Of a DNA stretch of 64,000 nt, positions 25,512 through 34,558 are shown piece by piece. The translations under genes and the position numbers were made by a program. Each line of letters begins with the position of its first letter. The first letter of the stretch is position 1. Below the pieces are notes generated by a model, which made no database searches, had not been told where the DNA came from, and saw nothing but the letters and a program-made list of their open reading frames with translations. The DNA comes from an uncultured Dorea sp. (GTDB lineage Bacteria > Bacillota > Clostridia > Lachnospirales > Lachnospiraceae): the NCBI GenBank assembly GCA_910580235.1, contig CAJTVU010000006.1, forward strand, positions 124,001-188,000, given 5' to 3'.

Positions 25512-26882
25512 ATGAAAGTAACTTTAGTCAATCCGAACTATGATGAACCCAGAGTATTAAAATTTATGGGATTACCTAGCATACCGATTGGGCTTGCTTA
25601 TGTGGCTGCAGCTTTAGAAATAGCAGGTCATGAAGTGAAAGTTGTTGATGCCTTTGGTTTTAAATATTCCGTACAGAAAACCGTGGAAGAAGCCATGAAG
25701 ACAAATCCAGAGTTTATAGGAATATCTTGCGTTACCTGTAATATCGATTATGGTAAGCAGATTGCACAAAAATTAAGAACGCATTACCCCGTTGCCATTG
25801 GGGGGACGATGCCTTCCTTGGAGCCAGATACAGTAGTGGATTATGCCGATTATGTCATGTATGGAGAAGGGGAAAAAACATTTGTAGAGTTACTGAGTGG
25901 TAAAAATCCGGAAGAAATAGATGGTCTTATGTTTAAAAAGGATGGAAGAGTAATTAAAACCAATCCAAGGATGCCAGAAGAGGATCTAGATACAATTCCA
26001 TTTCCTGCAAGACATCTATTTCCAATGCATAAATACAAACTATTTGGCCCGATGAGTATGGCTACGATGATGACGAGCAGAGGGTGTCCGATGGCTTGCG
26101 ATTATTGTTCTATTTCTCATCTTTTTCCCAGTTGGAGAGGCAGAAGTGCTAAAAATGTTGTTGATGAAATGGAATTTCTTATCGCTCAATATAAAGTAAA
26201 AGGGATTTCGTTTGTTGATGAAGACTTCTTGGTTGACTTACCTAGAGCGCTTGAAATATGTGACGAGATTGAAAGGCGAAAATTGAGGGTCTGGTGGGGG
26301 ATGCAGACTAGAGCGGATCGGGTACCTGATTTAGAAGTAATGAAGCGATTTTATCGTGCGGGGTGTGAGTGTCTACTATTTGGGCTAGAGTCAGTTCAGG
26401 AAAAAACTATGAAAAATTTAAATAGAGATATTTCGAATGACTTATTTTTCAGGGCTGTAAAATTAGGACATGATTCAGGTATGAGGGTAGCAGTGTCTTC
26501 TATTCTCGGATTTCCTGGAGAAACAATTGCAGATGCAAAAGCTACAATTAAATTTGTACTAAAGTTAGATCCTGATTATGTATTTTTTGGTGTGCCCACA
26601 CCATTTCCAGGAACAAGGTTTTTTGACTCCTGTGAAAAGGAAGGATTGATTAAAGAAAAAAATTTATTGCGATATACAATTATGAGCCCAATTATTGAGA
26701 CTGAGAAAATATCTTTGGAAGATAGTAAAAAAATTTTGAATTATGCATATCGAAAATTTTATTTTAGACCGATTAAGATGCTGAAACGTATTATATCAGA
26801 AGTAAAGAAGTTGGATAAAGAGACATTTAAAGGATTTTTCAAATGGACATTTGGCGGGTTTTTTGATTCAAAGAAATGGTAG
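25512..26882 (+). CDS. B12-binding-domain radical SAM protein (first)
   Basis: 456 residues. An N-terminal Rossmann-like cobalamin-binding domain (1-~140, with IPIGLAYVAAALEIAGHEV and AIGGTMPSLEP) precedes the radical SAM core, SRGCPMACDYCS with Cys192/196/199. No DxHxxG motif is visible, as in BchE-type members. Such enzymes methylate unactivated carbons or rearrange rings. A C-terminal ~60-residue basic helix follows. It is one nucleotide after the U32 gene. Substrate unknown; a prenyl or ring carbon is plausible. Confidence 0.85.
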   Translation: MKVTLVNPNYDEPRVLKFMGLPSIPIGLAYVAAALEIAGHEVKVVDAFGFKYSVQKTVEEAMKTNPEFIGISCVTCNIDYGKQIAQKLRTHYPVAIGGTMPSLEPDTVVDYADYVMYGEGEKTFVELLSGKNPEEIDGLMFKKDGRVIKTNPRMPEEDLDTIPFPARHLFPMHKYKLFGPMSMATMMTSRGCPMACDYCSISHLFPSWRGRSAKNVVDEMEFLIAQYKVKGISFVDEDFLVDLPRALEICDEIERRKLRVWWGMQTRADRVPDLEVMKRFYRAGCECLLFGLESVQEKTMKNLNRDISNDLFFRAVKLGHDSGMRVAVSSILGFPGETIADAKATIKFVLKLDPDYVFFGVPTPFPGTRFFDSCEKEGLIKEKNLLRYTIMSPIIETEKISLEDSKKILNYAYRKFYFRPIKMLKRIISEVKKLDKETFKGFFKWTFGGFFDSKKW

Positions 26883-26890
26883 GAAAAGAC

Positions 26891-28093
26891 ATGAAGAATG
26901 GTGTCATTACATCCATTAATGAGTTGCCTAATCCGATATTAGGGCTTATTGAAGTTACGGATAGATGTAATCTTAACTGTCCGATTTGTTTTAGAAGATT
27001 GAAAAATGTAGATCAAGATGAGGTATCTAATGACTTAGATTTCTCTGAAATAATTGAGCGTCTTGAAAGGCTTAAAAGGGAAAGGCCCAACATTGACCCG
27101 ACAGTTGCACTGACTGGAGGGGAACCTACTTTACGTGATGATTTGCCTGATCTGATAGCTAAAATCCATACAATGGGTTTTAAGAGGACTGAAGTTATGA
27201 CTAATGGGATTAGACTTGCTAAAGATGTAGGCTATGTCAAAGATCTTAGAAGAGCTGGGGTGAGCCAAATTGGCTTACAATTTGATGGGTTTAATGATAA
27301 AGCATACTTATTAATGAGGGGAAAGGAGTTAGCTGAAACTAAAAGGAGAGCATTGGATAATTTAAAATCTGCGAGACAAGCTACGATACTTGCTGCTTGT
27401 ATTATGAAAGGTATCAATGATGGAGAAATCGGCTCCATTATAGATTTTGCAATACATAATAAGGATTTTGTTGAACATGTTAATTTCCAATCTTTTTTAC
27501 GAAACCAGCATAATTGTTATAAATTTGACTTGGCATGTATTTTCGACAAGGAATCGATTGTAAGTAGTATTGAGTGCCAGACAAATAAGAGGATTAGGAA
27601 AGAACATTTTACATCTCCGGCAGCTATTCTTCCTGTTCCAGAGTTTATTGAGGCTGTCAGTAAAAAGCCGCAAAAGCAGTATTTTCCTTTGTTTCATGAG
27701 GACTGCAACTTAACTACTTATGTATATGTTGCAAAAAATAAAACATTAATTCCTGTACAAGAAGCACTTGATATGGAGACGTTGCTAAAGTATTTAGAGA
27801 AAGTAACACTGGATTTGAACAATCCGGGGTTGGTTGGCAAAAAAACTTTCTTAATGGCTAAATTAACGTTTAATATGTTTCAATTGATTAAAAACCGTAT
27901 TTTTAGAAAAATGTTATTTTCATCTATATTAAAAAAAGAATTTGATCCTTTGGCTAATTTAAAAGAGGTCTTAATGATTAGTTGTGAAAATTATATGGGG
28001 GAGCACCAGTTTGTTTATGAACGAAATGAAAAGTGTGGACTTTTCTTCTTAGAGAATGAAGATATAATTCGGCCATTTTGTCAGCAGGAATAA
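26891..28093 (+). CDS. Radical SAM protein resembling tetraether-synthase/MJ0619 family
   Basis: 400 residues. CxxxCxxC is TDRCNLNCPICFRR (Cys26/30/33), followed by LTGGEPTLRDDLPDLI. GLQFDGFNDKAYLLMRGK, with AETKRRALDNL after it, and the C-terminal EKCGLFFL...IIRPFCQ strongly recall the family that includes tetraether synthase and the MJ0619-type methylase, whose C-terminus reads like C-x-x-H-Y...P-F-C. Tes joins or couples unactivated sp3 carbons of lipid chains. I infer a C-C bond or methylation step on the prenyl lipid. Start chosen after TAGGAAAAG; an in-frame ATG at 26876 overlaps the previous gene. Confidence 0.7.
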   Translation: MKNGVITSINELPNPILGLIEVTDRCNLNCPICFRRLKNVDQDEVSNDLDFSEIIERLERLKRERPNIDPTVALTGGEPTLRDDLPDLIAKIHTMGFKRTEVMTNGIRLAKDVGYVKDLRRAGVSQIGLQFDGFNDKAYLLMRGKELAETKRRALDNLKSARQATILAACIMKGINDGEIGSIIDFAIHNKDFVEHVNFQSFLRNQHNCYKFDLACIFDKESIVSSIECQTNKRIRKEHFTSPAAILPVPEFIEAVSKKPQKQYFPLFHEDCNLTTYVYVAKNKTLIPVQEALDMETLLKYLEKVTLDLNNPGLVGKKTFLMAKLTFNMFQLIKNRIFRKMLFSSILKKEFDPLANLKEVLMISCENYMGEHQFVYERNEKCGLFFLENEDIIRPFCQQE

Positions 28094-28123
28094 AGTTAAA
28101 CTACATTTATGAGGAGGAGAACG

Positions 28124-29059
28124 ATGAAAACACTAAAAAACTTTTTTATTTTAATCAGATGGGAATATATGCCTTCTGCAATTAATGAAACGGGTATACC
28201 AGCCTTATTAGCTCTACTATTTATTCCATTTTCGCCACAGTATATGTTTGATGTAATTATCAGTTTATTAATTTGGTACGGTGCACATTTTATTGGTGCA
28301 CAAATTAATAATATAAGTGATTATGATTCGGATAAAAAATTCAAGTCATATATTTCTGATTCGTTAGATTATTTTGGCGAGAAGAAAGTCAAGCAAATGA
28401 TTATAGTTGAAGTGATAATTGTTTCGGCATTGGCCATCGGGATGACAATAGTTCGGCGGCAGCCTATGCTGATGATACTTTGGTTGGTAGGGCTATTTTT
28501 TGCCTATGCTTATTCCATGAAACCGTTTAATTTTAAGTCTCGAACAATAATGAATCCAATAACGCTGGCGCTTGTTTTATATTTAATTCCAATGCTATTT
28601 TCGTACTTGTTAATAGCTCGTGAATTTCATAAGATGCCGGTTATTACAATTGTTATTTTTGGCGTTCAGATGGTTCCGATGTTTTTTATGGATGAAATTA
28701 GTGATTACGAGGAAGATAAAGACGCAAATGTAAAAAATCCTTGTGTTACATTTGGGAGGAGAAAAACAATCATAATCGCAACAATCATTGCGATTATTTC
28801 TAATGCATCGATGCTATTCTATTGGTTTAACTACATATCACATACCTCATCACTAAAAATGCTGTTTTTTGTGTTTGCTCTATTGTTTTACATATTTGTC
28901 GTCTTCGATTTTGTCCGAATTTATAAAATGTCGGATCCTTTACTGTTAAAGGATCAAGCAAAGTTAATGAAGCTGAAAAAAAGTATTCATACACCAGTTT
29001 GGTTAATGGGAACTGGAGCTGCTACATTATTATTAATATTTGAGAGATGGGTAAAATAA
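28124..29059 (+). CDS. UbiA-family prenyltransferase
   Basis: 311 residues with about eight membrane helices. The two Asp-rich loops are present: NNISDYDSD (around residue 65, variant of NDxxDxxxD) and DEISDYEEDKDANVKN (around 192). UbiA enzymes attach a polyprenyl chain to an aromatic ring, glycerol phosphate or a phosphoribose. With the prenyl synthase upstream this is the predicted chain-transfer step, at the inner face of the membrane. AGGAGGAG places the start at 28124; ATG at 28109 lies before that site. The stop overlaps the next gene. Confidence 0.87.
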   Translation: MKTLKNFFILIRWEYMPSAINETGIPALLALLFIPFSPQYMFDVIISLLIWYGAHFIGAQINNISDYDSDKKFKSYISDSLDYFGEKKVKQMIIVEVIIVSALAIGMTIVRRQPMLMILWLVGLFFAYAYSMKPFNFKSRTIMNPITLALVLYLIPMLFSYLLIAREFHKMPVITIVIFGVQMVPMFFMDEISDYEEDKDANVKNPCVTFGRRKTIIIATIIAIISNASMLFYWFNYISHTSSLKMLFFVFALLFYIFVVFDFVRIYKMSDPLLLKDQAKLMKLKKSIHTPVWLMGTGAATLLLIFERWVK

Positions 29060-30348
29060 TGAGATTATTATTTATTGCACCGCCAATGGGGAAGATGGCG
29101 AGCAAGTACCTAGCTCCACCTCTTGGGATAGGTATATTGGCTGCTTTAACACCTAGTCATTATGAGATAAAGTTTATTGATGGGAATATTGAGACAGTAA
29201 AGATTTTAGACGGTTGGGATATTGTAGCTATTACGGCCTCAACTCCAGCAGCCCAAGCAGCATTTAAAATAGCAAGGCAGTATAAAAAAACTGGTGCAAC
29301 AGTTGTGATGGGAGGTATGCATCCAACAGTTATGCCTGAGGAATGTCTTAATTATGCGGATGTAATCTTTATTGGGGAAAGTGAAGTGACTTGGGGTGAA
29401 TTTCTAAAAGACTATGAAAGGGGGAGTTTTCAGCCTGTTTATAAACCGGAAAAGGAAATGAGTCCTTTACAAATTCCTGTTACTCCAAGAAAGATTTTCA
29501 ATAAAAGAGGCTACTTAGTGACTAAAACAGTATTAGTGAGTCGTGGATGTCCCAATTCATGTGAATTCTGTTTGGTGAAGAAAATATATGGACCAACCTA
29601 TAGAACAAGAGAAATTCCAAAGATCATTGAAGAGATCAAAAGTTTTCCCAAAGGTGGAATGCCGGTAATCGTATTTGTTGACGATAATATTGTTGGTGAC
29701 AGGGAGTTTGCAAAGAAATTTTTTACGGCTATTATTCCGCTTAAAATAAAGTGGTTTAGCCAATGTTCTATAAGTATAGCTAATGATGATGAATTATTAG
29801 ATTTGGCAAAGAAAAGTGGATGTGTAGGATTGTTTATTGGGTTTGAGTCTATAGATGAAAATAACTTGATTTCAAATCGTAAAAATATCAATAAAACAGC
29901 ATCTTTTGTAGCACAGATTAAAAAGATAAGAAAAAAGAAAATAATAGTTCATGGAGCATTTATCTTTGGATTTGAAAATGACAATACGGAAGTTTTTAAA
30001 AAAACTCTTCAATTTGCAAGGGAAGCTAGACTTGATGTGGCTAATTTCGGAATACTGGTACCATACCCGGGGACTCCGCTTTATGATCAGTATAGAAAAG
30101 AAAATAGGATTTTTGACTATCGGTGGGAGAATTATGACGCAGCTCATGTAGTTTTCAGTCCTCATAAAATGCAACCTATTGAGTTGCAAAAGGGACAATA
30201 CTATGCCATGAAGGAATTCTATTCATGGAAGAATATTCTGTTGCGTATTATATCGGCCCCTAATTTACTAAATATTATTTTGAATCTTTCACAAATAAAT
30301 GTTGTAAAGGAGTTGGAGAAAATTGTACAAGAAAGTAATTTCATTTAG
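29059..30348 (+). CDS. B12-binding-domain radical SAM protein (second)
   Basis: 429 residues. The B12-binding domain (LAPPLGIGILAAL, VVMGGMHPTVMPEE, no DxHxxG) precedes SRGCPNSCEFCLVK (Cys164/168/171). It resembles hopanoid-type radical SAM methylases (HpnP/HpnJ-like) in general layout more than its paralogue at 25512 does, but specificity cannot be read. TAATG couples it to the UbiA gene. It ends 26 nt inside the cyclase-permease gene. Likely modifies a carbon of the prenyl or cyclised product. Confidence 0.83.
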   Translation: MRLLFIAPPMGKMASKYLAPPLGIGILAALTPSHYEIKFIDGNIETVKILDGWDIVAITASTPAAQAAFKIARQYKKTGATVVMGGMHPTVMPEECLNYADVIFIGESEVTWGEFLKDYERGSFQPVYKPEKEMSPLQIPVTPRKIFNKRGYLVTKTVLVSRGCPNSCEFCLVKKIYGPTYRTREIPKIIEEIKSFPKGGMPVIVFVDDNIVGDREFAKKFFTAIIPLKIKWFSQCSISIANDDELLDLAKKSGCVGLFIGFESIDENNLISNRKNINKTASFVAQIKKIRKKKIIVHGAFIFGFENDNTEVFKKTLQFAREARLDVANFGILVPYPGTPLYDQYRKENRIFDYRWENYDAAHVVFSPHKMQPIELQKGQYYAMKEFYSWKNILLRIISAPNLLNIILNLSQINVVKELEKIVQESNFI

Positions 30349-33300
30349 TATTATTTTTATGCTTTTAGTAGTACTTACTAATCCAGTTACTGTAGAGGCG
30401 GCTCCGATTTCGGATAATCAATTAAAAAATTCTATTGTAACAGCAGCAGATTATTTATTGTCCCTGCAAACTGATCGCGGTTTGTGGCAGGCGGATATTA
30501 GGATCAATCCAAGAGAAACAGCCTACTTCATGGTGACAGCTAAATATCTACAGATTGACGGCATAGAAGAAGATTTGAAGACTTCCGCAGCATGGCTTTT
30601 GGATCATATTAATGAAGATGGAGGCTGGGGATTTTTTGATCAGGGCGGGAATTCAGATGTTTCTATAACTGCCATAGTCAGATTGGCATTAATTATAAAT
30701 GGTGTCGATGAAGAATGCGAAGAATTAAAAAGAAGTGCTGTCTTTGTTGAGAATAATGGAGGGTTAAAAAACTCAGATATCTTCTGTAAAACATTTTATT
30801 CACTTTTTGATCTTTATGGAGAACCGTGGGAAAGCCCACACTCAGAAATCTTTTTCCCAGATTTATCAATCTTGTACTTGGATAATAATGATGAGTATAG
30901 CCCATATTCTAGTATGGCATGGGGAAGAGAAGCCGGGATTGCCATGAGTGTGATCAAAGAGTACAAAAAAAGAGAAAATCTACATATTAAGGCTCAGGAA
31001 CTGAGCTTGGCAGAACAATGGATGGTATCACATCAATTAGAAGACGGCTGTTGGTATACGCTTTTGGGTACTTGCCTTAATATGATTGCTTTGCATGAGA
31101 TAGACAGTGTAAAGCATGCTCCTCGGATTAGTAAAGGCATGGCTTGGATCAACAGTAATAGAGATCCTGATGGATACCAGAAGAGATTTGTTTTAAGTGT
31201 TTGGGACACGGCGTTTTCTATTAGTGCTTTATTGAAATCGAATATTGAATCTTCAGCAGAATCTTTATTAAAAGCAGCTACCTGGATTATTAATGCACAG
31301 ACACAAGGAGGAGGATACAATTGGTCGAGCGCTCCTTCAGGAGGTTGGTCATATAATGAATATAATATACTCTATCCTGATAGTGATGATACAGCATTAG
31401 CCATCACAGCATTAAACGATTTACGCTTTACTTCATATTCCGCTGAATATAGAAAAAAAATGGCCATAGAGAAAGGGAAAGAATGGCTCCTATATATGCA
31501 GAATGATGATGGAGGGTGGGGGACATTTGAACGGTTTGATGGAGATAAAGACTTTAAAGATCCTACGGAGTCAACGGAGGATCCAAGTGTAGCTGATATT
31601 ACAGGCCATGTCCTTACAGCCTTGGCTTCATGCGGCTATACATCTAATGACCAGGTTATACAAAAGTGTATTGATTACATTAAAAAGGATCAAAACGATC
31701 AGGGAGCCTGGTATGGAAGATGGGGGCTCTGCTACCTGTACGGTACCTCTTGTGTTTTGCAAGGGTTATCAGATATTGGATATGATATGGATGATGAGTT
31801 TGTAGTAAAAGCAACGGACTGGCTCCTTAATCAGCAGAATGAAGATGGAGGCTGGGGAGAACACTTTTCCTGGTGGAGTGAGAAAAATGGCATCACTTTT
31901 ACCGAAATGGGGCCAAGTACACCAGAACAGACTGCTTGGGTTATTATGGCATTGATGAAAGTAAATCCGGACAAATATATGACGCAAATAGAAGCGGGCG
32001 TTCAGTATTTACTTGATAGCCAGGAAGAATATGGAGGCTGGGAGCATCCGTACTATACAGTTCTTGGTCTGAATCCTTATAAAAACCCTTATTATGCCCA
32101 TTATTTTTCTCTAGCTGCTCTTTCAGATTATGCTAAGGTAAAAGGTATTGTTATTGATACGCCTACCGAAAATGGAGAATTGAGAACGGATAAAGAGACC
32201 TATTTAATGATTGATAATTTTTCTTATGAAGATGTTTCTGAGGATGTAATGGGATTTATTAAAAAATCCGATTTGAATGTAGATTTTCAGAAAAACGGCA
32301 AAAATAAATTTTTATTAAGTTTATATAATGATGGGAAAGAAGAATTAGAAGACGTAATAGTTACCGTTTATGACAGAGATACAAATAAAATTATTGCAGC
32401 TTATGATTTTGAGGCTTTAAAAGGCGAAGAAAGAATATCTAAAACTCTTTCGTTTAGCAATGAAAAGCAAGGTGAAAAAATCCTAGATATTATTGCTGAA
32501 TATACAGCAAGGGGTGAAGCAAGAAGATTAAGCAACAGCCATCAGATTTCTTTAACAAAGGAGAGTGACATAAACGTTTCTATATTTACCATCATCGTAA
32601 TAACTATTGCTGTGCTGCTGTTCATCTGTTTGTATATACTGTTTAAAAATACGAATAATCAATTAATTAGATTTGCATTTAAAAATTTAGCAAGAAACAG
32701 AACTCGGACAATTTTGACATTTATTGGGATTGTAATAGGTATATCTGCAACTGCTGGAGCTATTTCGTTAGGACAAGCTTTCGATCAAAAATTGAAAAAA
32801 GATTTTGAAAGTTTTGGCGCAGGAAGAATTATCATATTGCCTGAAAAAGTGGATATTAGCGTGTCTCCACCAGCACAAACATTTGAGAAATCAGCGTCTC
32901 TGCGTCTCGATGACGATGTAGTAGATGAAATTAAGAAAATTGAAAATGTAAAGAGTGTATGTCCAGTTATTAATTATGAGACAACTGTTATTTTCAAAGG
33001 AGAAAGCACAAATTGTTTCATCCAGTTTGTAGATTTAGATACATTTCGGCTGATGACTCCATTGAATATTGATAAAGGTAGCATTTTAGAAAAAGGAGAC
33101 GGACTGACAGCAAATGTTGGATACGATATAAGCACAAAGGCTTTCACTGAAACTATTGATGTAGGCGATACAATAAAAATTGGGGATCTTGAAGTTAAGA
33201 CAAAAGGGGTTTTTCAAGAGACAGATGGACTATCAGGAAGAATAGAATCTATTGTTACACCTAATATTGTAATATATCTACCGTTAGAGATGGCTGATAA

Positions 33301-33856
33301 ATTTGTGAGTAAAAGTTATTATGATGTGATAGAAGTAAAAGTAATTGATACGAATGAAACAAAGGCCACAGATGGGAAGATTAATAATATTCTAGAAGAT
33401 AAATATCCAAACCGGATTTTTAGTACTGTTTATACGGAAAAACTACAAAGTACAGTTTCAGAAATATTGTATCAGTTTGATTTGATCATATCGTTTATAG
33501 GAGTCTTCTGTCTGTTAGTAAGTGGAATTGGCATTATGAATATGGTGCTAGTAAATATAACGGAAAGACGTCAAGAAATAGGAATTATGATGGCAGTAGG
33601 GGCATCATATAAAACAATTATGAAAACATTAATTTTAGAACTGGTTTTTCTTGGTATTATGGGAGGGGTTGCTGGCTTTGTTGGAGGCTTGCTGGTGGTG
33701 TTAATTACACAGTCTATTGCACAAATAATAACGATACCTGATTTTGCTTTTATATTGAGCCTTTCCTTATTCTTAGGAATTGCGATTGTTTTATTCTTCG
33801 GGGTAATACCAATTAAAAAAGCACTAAAAAAGGAGCCGATTGAGGCGCTAAGATGA
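30323..33856 (+). CDS. Secreted squalene-hopene-cyclase-like domain fused to MacB-type ABC permease
   Basis: 1177 residues, starting at TTG after AAGGAG. A signal peptide ends near VEAA (26-27). Residues ~30-605 form a class II terpene cyclase: QW-type repeats (EDGGWGFF, NDDGGWGTFERF, NEDGGWGEHF), SGGWSYN, the general-acid motif DSDD at 353-356 in the same context as DVDDTA of squalene-hopene cyclase, GAWYGRWGLCYLYGTS and PSTPEQTAW. Residues ~640-740 look like a beta-sandwich. A membrane helix (753-773) leads into a full MacB/FtsX permease (~785-1177: FKNLARNRTRTILTFIGI; GIGIMNMVLVNITERRQEIG). The cyclase part would lie outside the cell. The ATPase follows at once. I know no such fusion. Confidence 0.88.
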   Translation: MYKKVISFSIIFMLLVVLTNPVTVEAAPISDNQLKNSIVTAADYLLSLQTDRGLWQADIRINPRETAYFMVTAKYLQIDGIEEDLKTSAAWLLDHINEDGGWGFFDQGGNSDVSITAIVRLALIINGVDEECEELKRSAVFVENNGGLKNSDIFCKTFYSLFDLYGEPWESPHSEIFFPDLSILYLDNNDEYSPYSSMAWGREAGIAMSVIKEYKKRENLHIKAQELSLAEQWMVSHQLEDGCWYTLLGTCLNMIALHEIDSVKHAPRISKGMAWINSNRDPDGYQKRFVLSVWDTAFSISALLKSNIESSAESLLKAATWIINAQTQGGGYNWSSAPSGGWSYNEYNILYPDSDDTALAITALNDLRFTSYSAEYRKKMAIEKGKEWLLYMQNDDGGWGTFERFDGDKDFKDPTESTEDPSVADITGHVLTALASCGYTSNDQVIQKCIDYIKKDQNDQGAWYGRWGLCYLYGTSCVLQGLSDIGYDMDDEFVVKATDWLLNQQNEDGGWGEHFSWWSEKNGITFTEMGPSTPEQTAWVIMALMKVNPDKYMTQIEAGVQYLLDSQEEYGGWEHPYYTVLGLNPYKNPYYAHYFSLAALSDYAKVKGIVIDTPTENGELRTDKETYLMIDNFSYEDVSEDVMGFIKKSDLNVDFQKNGKNKFLLSLYNDGKEELEDVIVTVYDRDTNKIIAAYDFEALKGEERISKTLSFSNEKQGEKILDIIAEYTARGEARRLSNSHQISLTKESDINVSIFTIIVITIAVLLFICLYILFKNTNNQLIRFAFKNLARNRTRTILTFIGIVIGISATAGAISLGQAFDQKLKKDFESFGAGRIIILPEKVDISVSPPAQTFEKSASLRLDDDVVDEIKKIENVKSVCPVINYETTVIFKGESTNCFIQFVDLDTFRLMTPLNIDKGSILEKGDGLTANVGYDISTKAFTETIDVGDTIKIGDLEVKTKGVFQETDGLSGRIESIVTPNIVIYLPLEMADKFVSKSYYDVIEVKVIDTNETKATDGKINNILEDKYPNRIFSTVYTEKLQSTVSEILYQFDLIISFIGVFCLLVSGIGIMNMVLVNITERRQEIGIMMAVGASYKTIMKTLILELVFLGIMGGVAGFVGGLLVVLITQSIAQIITIPDFAFILSLSLFLGIAIVLFFGVIPIKKALKKEPIEALR

Positions 33857-33865
33857 GGAGGCTAA

Positions 33866-34558
33866 ATGATAATTAAAGCAAAGAAAATATCAAAAGTCTA
33901 TAACCAGAATTCGGAAGCAGAATTCTTTGGTATTAGAGAGGTGTCTTTAGAAATAAACGAAGGAGAGCTGGTTGCGATTGTCGGGCCCAGTGGAGCTGGT
34001 AAAACCACTTTGTTTAACATGTTAGGCACGCTGGATACACCTACTTTTGGCCAGTTGGAAATTAAAGATAAGAATATTCTGAGTATGGGCTATAATGAGA
34101 AGTCAAAACTTCGCAATGAAGTGATTGGGTTTATATTTCAGCAATTTCGGCTAATTTCTACTTTATCTGCATTGGATAATGCGCTGCTGCCACTTCTTGT
34201 TAGTGACGAGGGAGTTGATTCATCAAAAAAAGAAATGGTGGCTCACTTATTTGATAAGTACGGATTAAAGAATCAGTTAAATAAATATCCCAGCCAATTA
34301 TCTGGTGGTGAGCAGCAAAGGGTGGCAATTATCAGGGCGCTGGTAAATGATCCGGATATTATTTTGGCTGATGAGCCAACTGGAAGTTTAGACAGCAAGA
34401 TGTCGGAGTTTGTATTCAATACATTGCAGCAGATCCATAAGGAAAATGGTAAAACAGTCATTTATATTACACATGATATGAATTTAGTGAAAAAAGCGGA
34501 TAGATTAATTAAAATTAAAGACGGGAGTGTAATTTCAGATGAAGCATGTGGCTATTAA
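33866..34558 (+). CDS. ABC ATPase partner of the cyclase-permease fusion
   Basis: 230 residues. Walker A GPSGAGKTT, Q-loop IFQQFRLISTLSALDN, signature LSGGEQQR, Walker B IILADEPTGSLDSK and His in VIYITHD: a MacB/LolD-type ATPase. It starts 9 nt after the fusion gene behind AGGAGG, so the two products should form one ABC complex. Its 3' end overlaps the UbiU-like gene by 20 nt. Confidence 0.92.
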   Translation: MIIKAKKISKVYNQNSEAEFFGIREVSLEINEGELVAIVGPSGAGKTTLFNMLGTLDTPTFGQLEIKDKNILSMGYNEKSKLRNEVIGFIFQQFRLISTLSALDNALLPLLVSDEGVDSSKKEMVAHLFDKYGLKNQLNKYPSQLSGGEQQRVAIIRALVNDPDIILADEPTGSLDSKMSEFVFNTLQQIHKENGKTVIYITHDMNLVKKADRLIKIKDGSVISDEACGY

